Assembly (NCBI GenBank): GCA_029721435.1
Contig: CM056582.1
Span: 36,352,611-36,416,610, forward strand
DNA length: 64,000 nt
Direction of reading: 5' to 3'
Origin: Gymnothorax reevesii
Taxonomy: Eukaryota; Chordata; Actinopteri; Anguilliformes; Muraenidae
The translations under genes were made by a program, and so were the position numbers. The notes under the pieces were generated by a model. It was not told the DNA's origin, ran no database searches, and saw nothing but the letters and a program-made list of their open reading frames with translations. Shown here in pieces: positions 48,149 through 61,300 of the stretch; the stretch's first letter is position 1; each line of letters begins with the position of its first letter.

Positions 48149-51100
48149 GCACTCCGGTGACAGAGTGCATCTTCCCTGTGTGTTGATTTGGATATTCTAG
48201 CACTCTAGTGACATAATGCATCTTCCCTGCGTGTTGATTTGAATATTCCACCACTCTAGCTACAGAATGCATCTTTCCTGTGTGTTGATTTGAATATTTT
48301 AGCACTCTCGTGACAGAATGCATCTTCCCTGTGTGTTGATTTGACAATTCCAACACTCTAGTGACAGAATGCTTCTTCCCTGTGTGTTGATTTGACTATT
48401 CCAGCACTCTAGTGACAGAATGCATCTTCCCTGTGTGTTGATTTGACAATTCCAGCACTCTAAGGACAGAATGCGTCTTCCCTATGTGTTGATTTGAATA
48501 TTCCAGCACTCTAGTGACAGAATGCGTCTTCCCTGTGTGTTGATTTGAATATTCCAGCACTCTAGTGACAGAATACATCTTCCCTGTGTGTTGATTTGAA
48601 TATTCCAGCACTCTAGTGACAGAATGCATCTTCCCTGTGTGTTGATTTGAATATTCCAGCACTCTAGTGACAGAATGCATCTTCCCTGTGTGTTGATTTG
48701 AATATTCCAACACTCTAGTCACAGAATGCATCTTCCCTCTGTGTTCATTTGAATATTCCAGCACTCTAGTGACAGAATGCATCTTCCCTGTGTGTTGATT
48801 TGAATATTCCAGCACTCTAGTGACAGAATGCGTCTTCCCTGTGTGTTGATTTGAATATTCCAGCACTCTAGTGACAGAATGCATCTTCCCTGTGTGTTGA
48901 TTTGAATATTCCTGCACTCTAGTGACAGAATGCATCTTCCCTGTGTGTTGATTTGAATATTCCAGCACTCTAGTGACAGAATGCATCTTCCCTGTGTGTT
49001 GATTTGAATATTCCAGCACTCTAGTGACAGAATGCATCTTCCCTGTGTGTTAATTTGAATATTCCAGCACTCTAGTAACAGAATGCATCTTCCCTGTGTG
49101 TTGATTTCAATATTCCGCACTCTTGTGACAGAATGCATCTTCCCTGTGTGTTGATTTGAATATTCCAGCACTCTAGTGACAGAATACATCTTCCCTGTGT
49201 GTTGATTTGAATATTCCAGCACTCTAGTAACAGAATGCATCTTCCCTGTGTGTTGATTTCAATATTCCGCACTTTTGTGACAGAATGCATCTTCCCTGTG
49301 TGTTGATTTGAATATTCCAGCACTCTAGTGACAGAATACATCTTCCCTGTGTGTTGATTTGAATATTCCAGCACTCTTGTGACAGAATGCATCTTCCCTG
49401 TGTGTTGATTTGAATATTCCAGCACTCTAGTAACAGAATGCATCTTCCTTGTGTGTTGATTTGAATATTCCAGCACTCTAGTGAGAGAATGCATCTTCCC
49501 TGTGTGTTGATTTGAATATTACAGCACTCTAGTGACAGAATGCATCTTCCCTGTGTGTTGATTTGAATATTCCAGCACTCTAGTGACAGAATGCATCTTC
49601 CCTGTGTGTTGATTTAAATATTACAGCACTCTAGTGACAGAATGCATCTTCCCTGTGTGTTGATTTGAGTATTCCAGCACTCTAGTGACATAATGCATCT
49701 TCCCTGTGTGTTGATTTGAATATTCTGCACCCTTGTGACAGAATGCATCTTCCCTGTGTGTTGATTTGAATGTGCCAGCACTCCGGTGACAGAATGCATC
49801 TTCCCTGTGTGTTAATTTGAATATTCCAGCACTCTAGTAACAGAATGCATCTTCCCTGTGTGTTGATTTCAATATTCCGCACTCTTGTGACAGAATGCAT
49901 CTTCCCTGTGTGTTGATTTGAATATGCCAGCACTCTAGTGACTGAATGCATCTTCCCTGTGTGTTGATTTGACAATTCCAACACTCTAGTGACAGAATGC
50001 TTCTTCCCTGTGTGTTGATTTGACTATTCCAGCACTCTAGTGACAGAATGCATCTTCCCTGTGTGTTGATTTGACAATTCCAGCACTCTAAGGACAGAAT
50101 GCGTCTTCCCTATGTGTTGATTTGAATATTCCAGCACTCTAGTGACAGAATGCGTCTTCCCTGTGTGTTGATTTGAATATTCCAGCACTCTAGTGACAGA
50201 ATACATCTTCCCTGTGTGTTGATTTGAATATTCCAGCACTCTAGTGACAGAATGCATCTTCCCTGTGTGTTGATTTGAATATTCCACCACTCTAGTAACA
50301 GAATGTATCTTCCCTGTGTGTTGATTTGAATATTCCAGCACTCTAGTGACAGAATGCATCTTCCCTGTGTGTTGATTTGAATATTCCAACACTCTAGTCA
50401 CAGAATGCATCTTCCCTCTGTGTTCATTTGAATATTCCAGCACTCTAGTGACAGAATGCATCTTCCCTGTGTGTTGATTTGAATATTCCAGCACTCTGGT
50501 GACAGAATGCGTCTTCCCTGTGTGTTGATTTGAATATTCCAGCACTCTAGTGACAGAATGCATCTTCCCCTTGTGTTGATTTGAATATTCCTGCACTCTT
50601 GTGACAGAATGCATCTTCCCTGTGTGTTGCTTTGAATATTCCAGCACTCTTGTGACAGAATGCATCTTCCCTGTGTGTTGATTTGAATATTCCAGCACTC
50701 TAGTGACAGAATGCATCTTCCCTGTGTGTTAATTTGAATATTCCAGCACTCTAGTAACAGAATGCATCTTCCCTGTGTGTTGATTTCAATATTCCGCACT
50801 CTTGTGACAGAATGCATCTTCCCTGTGTGTTGATTTGAATATTCCAGCACTCTAGTGACAGAATACATCTTCCCTGTGTGTTGATTTGAATATTCCAGCA
50901 CTCCAGTAACAGAATGCATCTTCCCTGTGTGTTGATTTCAATATTCCGCACTCTTGTGACAGAATGCATCTTCCCTGTGTGTTGATTTGAATATTCCAGC
51001 ACTCTAGTGACAGAATACATCTTCCCTGTGTGTTGATTTGAATATATCAGCACTCTAGTGACAGAATGCATCTTCCCTGTGTGTTGATTTGAATATTCCA

Positions 51101-51899
51101 GCACTCTAGTAACAGAATGCATCTTCCCTGTGTGTTGATTTGAATATTCCAGCACTCTAGTGAGAGAATGCGTCTTCCCTGTGTGTTGATTTGAATATTC
51201 CAGCACTCTAGTGACAGAATACATCTTCCCTGTGTGTTGATTTGAATATTCCAGCACTCTAGTGACAGAATGTATCTTCCCTGTGTGTTGATTTGAATAT
51301 TCCAGCACTCTAGTAACAGAATGTATCTTCCCTGTGTGTTGATTTGAATATTCCAGCACTCTAGTGACAGAATGCATCTTCTCTGTGTGTTGATTTGAAT
51401 ATTCCAACACTCTAGTAACAGAATGCATCTTCCCTGTGTGTTCATTTGAATATTCCAGCACTCTAGTGACAGAATGCATCTTCCCTGTGTGTTGATTTGA
51501 ATATTCCAGCACTCTAGTGACAGAATGCGTCTTCCCTGTTTGTTGATTTGAATATTCCAGCACTCTAGTGACAGAATGCATCTTCCCTGTGTGTTGATTT
51601 GAATATTCCTGCATTCTAGTGACAGAATGCATCTTCCCTGTGTGTTGATTTGAATATTCCAGCACTCTAGTGACAGAATGCATCTTCCCTGTGTGTTGAT
51701 TTGAATATTCCAGCACTTTAGTGACAGAATGCATCTTCCCTGTGTGTTAATTTGAAGATTCCAGCACTCTAGTAACAGAATGCATCTTCCCTGTGTGTTG
51801 ATTTCAATATTCCGCACTCTTGTGACAGAATGCATCTTCCCTGTGTGTTGATTTGAATATTCCAGCACTCTAGTGACAGAATGCATCTTCCCTGTGTGT

Positions 51900-54125
51900 T
51901 GATTTGAATATTCCAGCACTCTAGTAACAGAATGCATCTTCCCTGTGTGTTGATTTGAATATTCCAGCACTCTAGTGACAGAATGCATCTTCCCTGTGTG
52001 TTGATTTGAATATTCCTACACTCTAGTAACAGAATGCATCTTCCCTGTGTGTTCATTTGAATATTCCAGCACTGTGGTGACAGAATGCATCTTCCCTGTG
52101 TGTTGATTTGAATATTCCAGCACTCTAGTGACAGAATGCGTCTTCCCTGTGTGTTGATTTGAATATTCCAGCACTCTAGTGAGAGAATGCATCTTCCCTG
52201 TGTGTTGATTTGAATATTCCTGCACTCTAGTGACAGAATACATCTTCCCTGTGTGTTGATTTGAATATTCCAGCACTCTAGTGACAGAATGCGTCTTCCC
52301 TGTGTGTTGATTTGAATATTCCAGCACTCGAGTGACAGAATGCATCTTCCCTGTGTGTTAATTTGAATATTCCAGCACTCGAGTAACAGAATGCATCTTC
52401 CCTGTGTGTTGATTTCAATATTCCGCACTCTTGTGACAGAATGCATCTTCTCTGTGTGTTGATAGGAATATTCCAGCACTCTAGTAACAGAATGCATCTT
52501 CCCTGTGTGTTGATTTGAATATTCCAGCACTCTAGTAACAGAATGCATCTTCCCTGTGTGTTGATTTGAATATTCCAGCACTCTAGTGACAGAATGCATC
52601 TTCCCTGTGTGTTGATTTGAATATTCCAACACTCTAGTAACAGAATGCATCTTCCCTGTGTGTTCATTTGAATATTCCAGCACTCTCGTGACAGAATGCA
52701 TCTTCCCTGTGTGTTGATTTGAATATTCCAGCACTCTAGTGACAGAATGCGTCTTCCCTGTGTGTTGATTTGAATATTCCAGCACTCTAGTGACAGAATG
52801 CATCTTCCCTGTGTGTTGATTTGAATATTCCTGCACTCTAGTGACAGAATACATCTTCCCTGTGTGTTGATTTGAATATTCCAGCACTCTAGTGACAGAA
52901 TACATCTTCCCTGTGTGTTGATTTGAATATTCCAGCACTCTAGTGACAGAATGCATCTTCCCTGTGTGTTGATTTGAATATTCCAGCACTCTAGTAACAG
53001 AATGCATCTTCCCTGTGTGTTGATTTGAATATTCCAGCACTCTAGTGACAGAATGCATCTTCCCTGTGTGTTGATTTGAATATTCCTACACTCTAGTAAC
53101 AGAATGCATCTTCCCTGTGTGTTCATTTGAATATTCCAGCACTGTGGTGACAGAATGCATCTTCCCTGTGTGTTGATTTGAATATTCCAACACTCTAGTG
53201 ACAGAATGCGTCTTCCCTGTGTGTTGATTTGAATATTCCAGCACTCTAGTGAGAGAATGCATCTTCCCTGTGTGTTGATTTGAATATTCCTGCACTCTAG
53301 TGACAGAATACATCTTCCCTGTGTGTTGATTTGAATATTCCAGCACTCTAGTGACAGAATGCGTCTTCCCTGTGTGTTGATTTGAATATTCCAGCACTCG
53401 AGTGACAGAATGCATCTTCCCTGTGTGTTAATTTGAATATTCCAGCACTCGAGTAACAGAATGCATCTTCCCTGTGTGTTGATTTCAATATTCCGCACTC
53501 TTGTGACAGAATGCATCTTCCCTGTGTGTTGATAGGAATATTCCAGCACTCTAGTAACAGAATGCATCTTCCCTGTGTGTTGATTTGAATATTCCAGCAC
53601 TCTAGTAACAGAATGCATCTTCCCTGTGTGTTGATTTGAATATTCCAGCACTCTAGTGACAGAATGCATCTTCCCTGTGTGTTGATTTGAATATTCCAAC
53701 ACTCTAGTAACAGAATGCATCTTCCCTGTGTGTTCATTTGAATATTCCAGCACTCTCGTGACAGAATGCATCTTCCCTGTGTGTTGATTTGAATATTCCA
53801 GCACTCTAGTGACAGAATGCGTCTTCCCTGTGTGTTGATTTGAATATTCCAGCACTCTAGTGACAGAATGCATCTTCCCTGTGTGTTGATTTGAATATTC
53901 CTGCACTCTAGTGACAGAATACATCTTCCCTGTGTGTTGATTTGAATATTCCAGCACTCTAGTGACAGAATGCATCTTCCCTGTGTGTTGATTTGAATAT
54001 TCCAGCACTCTAGTGACAGGATGCATCTTCCCTGTGTGTTAATTTGAATATTCCAGCACTCTAGTAACAGAATGCATCTTCCCTGTGTGTTGATTTCAAT
54101 ATTCTGCACTCTAGTGACTGAATGC
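51900..54125. repeat. 1,070-bp tandem duplication within the array
   Basis: Positions 52016-52345 and 53086-53415 correspond at an offset of 1,070 bp (21 monomers, one of them 50 bp). They share rare variants such as CACTGTGGTGACAG and GATAGGAATATT. The borders are approximate. Confidence 0.75.
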
Positions 54126-55379
54126 ATCTTCCCTGTGTGTTGATTTGAATATTCCAGCACTCTAGTGACAGAGTGCATCTTCCCTGTGTGTTGATTTAAA
54201 TATTACAGAACTCTAGTGACAGAATCATCTTCCTTTTGTGTTGATATGACTATTCCAGCACTCTAGTGACAGAATACATCTTCCCTGTGTGTTGATTTGA
54301 ATATTCCAGCACTCGAGTGACAGAATGCATCTTCCCTGTGTGTTGATTTGAATATTCCAGCACTCTAGTGACAGAATGCATCTTCCCTGTGTGTTGATTT
54401 GAATATTCCTGCACTCTAGTGACAGAATGCATCTTCCCTGTGTGTTGATTTGAATATTCCAGCACTCTAGTGACAGAATGCATCTTCCCTGTGTGTTGAT
54501 TTGAATATTCCAGCACTCTAGTGACAGAATGCATCTTCCCTGTGTGTTAATTTGAATATTCTAGCACTCTAGTAACAGAATGCATCTTCCCTGTGTGTTG
54601 ATTTCAATATTCCGCACTCTTGTGACAGAATGCATCTTCCCTGTCTGTTGATTTGAATATTCCAGCACTCTAGTGACAGAATACATCTTCCCTGTGTGTT
54701 GATTTGAATATTCCAGCACACAAGACACAGAATGCATCTTCTCTCTGTTTTGATTTGAATATTCCATCACTCTCGTGAAAGAATGCATCTTCCCTGCGTG
54801 TTGATTTCAATATTCCAGCACTCTAGTGACAGAATGCATCTTCCCTGTGTGTTGATTTGAATATTCCAGCACTCTAATGACAGAATGCATCTTCCCTGTG
54901 TGTTGATTTCAATATTCCAGCACTCTAGTGACAGAATGCATCTTCCCTGTGTGTTGATTTGAATATTCCAGCACTCTAGAGACAGAATGCATCTTCTCTG
55001 TGTGTTGATTTGAATATTCCAGCACTCTAGTGACAGAATGCATCTTCTCTGTGTGTTGATTTGAATATTCCAACACTCTAGTAACAGAATGCATCTTCCC
55101 TGTGTGTTCATTTGAATATTCCAGCACTCTCGTGTCAGAATGCATCTTCCCTTTGTGTTGATTTGAATAATACAGGACTCTAGTGACAGAATGCATCGTC
55201 CCTGTGTGTTGATTAGAATATTCCAGCACTCTAGTTACAGAATGCATCTTCCCTGTGTGTTGATTTGAATATTTTAGCATTCTAGTGACAGAATGCATCT
55301 TCCCTGTGTGTTGATTTGAAAATTCCAGCACTCTAGTGACAGAATGCATCTTCCCTTTGTTTGGATTTGAATATTCCAG

Positions 55380-58300
55380 CACTTTAGTGACAGAATGCAT
55401 CTTCCCTGTGTGTTAATTTGAAGATTCCAGCACTCTAGTAACAGAATGCATCTTCCCTGTGTGTTGATTTCAATATTCCGCACTCTTGTGACAGAATGCA
55501 TCTTCCCTGTGTGTTGATTTGAATATTCCAGCACTCTAGTGACAGAATACATCTTCCCTGTGTGTTGATTTGAATATTCCAGCACTCTAGTGACAGAATG
55601 CATCTTCCCTGTGTGTTGATTTGAATATTCCAGCACTCTAGTAACAGAATGCATCTTCCCTGTGTGTTGATTTGAATATTCCAGCACTCTAGTGACAGAA
55701 TGCATCTTCCCTGTGTGTTGATTTGAATATTCCTACACTCTAGTAACAGAATGCATCTTCCCTGTGTGTTCATTTGAATATTCCAGCACTGTGGTGACAG
55801 AATGCTTCTTCCCTGTGTGTTGATTTGAATATTCCAGCACTCTAGTGACAGAATGCGTCTTCCCTGTGTGTTGATTTGAATATTCCAGCACTCGAGTGAC
55901 AGAATGCGTCTTCCCTGTGTGTTGATTTGAATATTCCAGCACTCTAGTGACAGAATGCGTCTTCCCTGTGTGTTGATTTGAATATTCCAGCACTCTAGTG
56001 AGAGAATGCATCTTCCCTGTGTGTTGATTTGAATATTCCTGCACTCTAGTGACAGAATACATCTTCCCTGTGTGTTGATTTGAATATTCCAGCACTCTCG
56101 TGACAGAATGCGTCTTCCCTGTGTGTTGATTTGAATATTCCAGCACTCGAGTGACAGAATGCATCTTCCCTGTGTGTTAATTTGAATATTCCAGCACTCG
56201 AGTAACAGAATGCATCTTCCCTGTGTGTTGATTTCAATATTCTGCACTCTTGTGACAGAATGCATCTTCCCTGTGTGTTGATATGAATATTTTAGCACTC
56301 TAGTAACAGAATGCATCTTCCCTGTGTGTTGATTTGAATATTCCAGCACTCTAGTAACAGAATGCATCTTCCCTGTGTGTTGATTTGAATATTCCAGCAC
56401 TCTAGTTACAGAATGCATCTTCCCTGTGTGTTGATTTGAATATTCCAACACTCTAGTAACAGAATGCATCTTCCCTGTGTGTTCATTTGAATATTCCAGC
56501 ACTCTAGTGACAGAATGCATCTTCCCTGTGTGTTCATTTGAATATTCCAGCACTCTAGTGACAGAATGCATCTTCTCTGTGTGTTGATTTGAATATTCCA
56601 GCACTCTAGTGACAGAATGCGTCTTCCCTGTGTGTTGATTTGAATATTCCAGCACTCTAGTGACAGAATGCATCTTCCCTGTGTGTTGATTTGAATATTC
56701 CTGCACTCTAGTGACAGAATACATCTTCCCTGTGTGTTGATTTGAATATTCCAGCACTCTAGTGACAGAATGCATCTTCCCTGTGTGTTGATTTGAATAT
56801 TCCAGCACTCTAGTGACAGAATGCATCTTCCCTGTGTGTTAATTTGAATATTCCAGCACTCTAGTAACAGAATGCATCTTCCCTGTGTGTTGATTTCAAT
56901 ATTCCGCACTCTTGTGACTGAATGCATCTTCCCTGTGTGTTGATTTGAATATTCCAGCACTCTAGTGACAGAATACATCTTCCCTGTGTGTTGATTTGAA
57001 TATTCCAGCACTCGAGTGACAGAATGCATCTTCCCTGTGTGTTGATTCGAATATTCCAGCACTCTAGTAACAGAATGCATCTTCCCTGTGTGTTGATTTG
57101 AATATATCAGCACTCTAGTGACAGAATGCATCTTCCCTGTGTGTTGATTTGAATATTCCTGCACTCTAGTGACAGAATACATCTTCCCTGTGTGTTTATT
57201 TGAATATTCCAGCACTCTAGTGACAGAATGCTTCTTCCCTGTGTGTTGATTTGAATATTCCAGCACTCTAGTGACAGAATGCATCTTCCCTGTGTGTGAA
57301 TTTTAATATTCCAGCACTCTAGTAACAGAATGCATCTTCCCTGTGTGTTGATTTCAATATTCCGCACTCTTGTGACAGAATGCGTCTTCCCTGTGTGTTG
57401 ATTTGAATATTCCAGCACTCTAGTGACAGAATACATCTTCCCTGTGTGTTGATTTGAATATTCCAGCACTCTAGTGACAGAATGCATCTTCCCTGTGGTT
57501 GATTTGAATATTCCAGCACTCTAGTAACAGAATGTATCTTCCCTGTGTGTTGATTTGAATATTCCAGCACTCTAGTGACAGAATGCATCTTCTCTGTGTG
57601 TTGATTTGAATATTCCAACACTCTAGTAACAGAATGCATCTTCCCTGTGTGTTCATTTGAATATTCCAGCACTCTAGTGACAGAATGCATCTTCCCTGTG
57701 TGTTGATTTGAATATTCCAGCACTCTAGTGACAGAATGCGTCTTCCCTGTGTGTTGATTTGAATATTCCAGCACTCTAGTGACAGAATGCATCTTCCCTG
57801 TGTGTTGATTTGAATATTCCTGCATTCTAGTGACAGAATGCATCTTCCCTGTGTGTTGATTTGAATATTCCAGCACTCTAGTGACAGAATGCATCTTCCC
57901 TGTGTGTTGATTTGAATATTCCAGCACTTTAGTGACAGAATGCCTCTTCCCTGTGTGTTAATTTGAAGATTCCAGCACTCTAGTAACAGAATGCATCTTC
58001 CCTGTGCGTTGATTTCAATATTCCGCACTCTTGTGACAGAATGCATCTTCCCTGTGTGTTGATTTGAATATTCCAGCACTCTAGTGACAGAATACATCTT
58101 CCCTGTGTGTTGATTTGAATATTCCAGCACTCTAGTGACAGAATGCATCTTCCCTGTGTGTTGATTTGAATATTCCAGCACTCTAGTAACAGAATGCATC
58201 TTCCCTGTGTGTTCATTTGAATATTCCAGCACTCTGGTGACAGAATGCATCTTCCCTGTGTGTTAATTTGAATATTCCAGCACTCTAGTGACAGAATACA

Positions 58301-61300
58301 TCTTCCCTGTGTGTTGATTTGAATATTCCAGCACTCTAGTGACAGAATGCATCTTCCCTGTGTGTTGATTTGAATATTCCTACACTCTAGTAACAGAATG
58401 CATCTTCCCTGTGTGTTCATTTGAATATTCCAGCACTCTGGTGACAGAATGCATCTTCCCTGTGTGTTGATTTGAATATTCCAGCACTCTAGTGACAGAA
58501 TGCGTCTTCCCTGTGTGTTGATTTGAATATTCCAGCACTCTAGTGAGAGAATGCATCTTCCCTGTGTGTTGATTTGAATATTCCTGCACTCTCGTGACAG
58601 AATACATCTTCCCTGTGTGTTGATTTGAATATTCCAGCACTCTAGTGACAGAATGCGTCTTCCCTGTGTGTTGATTTGAATATTCCAGCACTCGAGTGAC
58701 AGAATGCATCTTCCCTGTGTGTTAATTTGAATATTCCAGCACTCGAGTAACAGAATGCATCTTTCCTGTGTGTTGATATGAATATTCCAGCACTCTAGTA
58801 ACAGAATGCATCTTCCCTGTGTGTTGATTTGAATATTCCAGCACTCTAGTAACAGAATGCATCTTCCCTGTGTGTTGATTTGAATATTCCAGCACTCTAG
58901 TGACAGAATGCATCTTCCCTGTGTGTTAATTTCAATATTCCGCACTCTTGTGACAGAATGCATCTTCCCTGTGTGTTGATATGAATATTCCAGCACTCTA
59001 GTAACAGAATGCATCTTCCCTGTGTGTTGATTTGAATATTCCAGCACTCTAGTAACAGAATGCATCTTCCCTGTGTGTTGATTTGAATATTCCAGCACTC
59101 TAGTGACAGAATGCATCTTCCCTGTGTGTTGATTTGAATATTCCAACACTCTAGTAACAGAATGCATCTTCCCTGTGTGTTCATTTGAATATTCCAGCAC
59201 TCTCGTGACAGAATGCATCTTCCCTGTGTGTTGATTTGAATATTCCAGCACTCTAGTGACAGATTGCGTCTTCCCTGTGTGTTGATTTGAATATTCCAGC
59301 ACTCTAGTGACAGAATGCATCTTCCCTGTGTGTTGATTTGAATATTCCTGCACTCGAGTGACAGAATACATCTTCCCTGCGTGTTGATTTGAATATTCCA
59401 GCACTCTAGTGACAGAATGCATCTTCCCTGTGTGTTGATTTGAATATTCCAGCACTCTACTGACAGGATGCATCTTCCCTGTGTGTTAATTTGAATATTC
59501 CAGCACTCTAGTAACAGAATGCATCTTCCCTGTGTGTTGATTTCAATATTCTGCACTCTTGTGACTGAATGCATCTTCCCTGTGTGTTGATTTGAATATT
59601 CCAGCACTCTAGTGACAGAATACATCTTCCCTGTGTGTTGATTTGAATATTCCAGCACTCCAGTGACAGAATGCATCTTCCCTGTGTGTTGATTTGAATA
59701 TTCCAGCACTCTAGTGACAGAATGCATCTTCTCTGTGTGTTGATTTGAATATTCCTGCACTCTAGTGACAGAATGCATCTTCCCTGTGTGTTGATTTGAA
59801 TATTCCAGCACTCTAGTGACAGAATGCATCTTCCCTGTGTGTTGATTTGAATATTCCAGCACTCTAGTGACAGAATGCATCTTCCCTGTGTGTTGATTTG
59901 AATATTCCTACACTCTAGTAACAGAATGCATCTTCCCTGTGTGTTCATTTGAATATTCCAGCACTGTGGTGACAGAATGCTTCTTCCCTGTGTGTTGATT
60001 TGAATATTCCAGCACTCTAGTGACAGAATACATCTTCCCTGTGTGTTGATTTGAATATTCCAGCACTCGAGTGACAGAATGCATCTTCCCTGTGTGTTGA
60101 TTTGAATATTCCAGCACTCTAGTGACAGAATGCATCTTCCCTGTGTGTTGATTTGAATATTCCTGCACTCTAGTGACAGAATGCATCTTCCCTGTGTGTT
60201 GATTTGAATATTCCAGCACTCTAGTGACAGAATGCATCTTCCCTGTGTGTTGATTTGAATATTCCAGCACTCTAGTGACAGAATGCATCTTCCCTGTGTG
60301 TTAATTTGAATATTCTAGCACTCTAGTAACAGAATGCATCTTCCCTGTGTGTTGATTTCAATATTCCGCACTCTTGTGACAGAATGCATCTTCCCTGTCT
60401 GTTGATTTGAATTTTCCAGCACTCTAGTGACAGAATACATCTTCCCTGTGTGTTGATTTGAATATTCCAGCACTCTAGTGACAGAAGGCATCTTCCCTGT
60501 GTGTTGATTTGAATATTCCAGCACTCTAGTAACAGAATGCATCTTCCCTGTGTGTTGATTTGAATATTCCAGCACTCTAGTGACAGAATGCGTCTTCCCT
60601 GTGTGTTGATTTGAATATTCCAGCACTCTAGTGACAGAATGCATCTTCCCTGTGTGTTGATTTGAATATTCCAGCACTCTAGTGACAGAATGCATCTTCC
60701 CTGTGTGTTGATTTGAATATTCCAGCACTCTAGTAACAGAATGTATCTTCCCTGTGTGTTGATTTGAATATTCCAGCACTCTAGTGACAGAATGCATCTT
60801 CTCTGTGTGTTGATTTGAATATTCCAACACTCTAGTAACAGAATGCATCTTCCCTGTGTGTTCATTTGAATATTCCAGCACTCTCGTGACAGAATGCATC
60901 TTCCCTGTGTGTTGATTTGAATATTCCAGCACTCTAGTGACAGAATGCGTCTTCCCTGTGTGTTGATTTGAATATTCCAGCACTCTAGTGACAGAATGCA
61001 TCTTCCCTGTGTGTTGATTTGAATATTCCTGCATTCTAGTGACAGAATGCATCTTCCCTGTGTGTTGATTTGAATATTCCAGCACTCTAGTGACAGAATG
61101 CATCTTCCCTGTGTGTTGATTTGAATATTCCAGCACTTTAGTGACAGAATGCATCTTCCCTGTGTGTTAATTTGAAGATTCCAGCACTCTAGTAACAGAA
61201 TGCATCTTCCCTGTGTGTTGATTTCAATATTCCGCACTCTTCTGACAGAATGCATCTTCCCTGTGTGTTGATTTGAATATTCCAGCACTCTAGTGACAGA

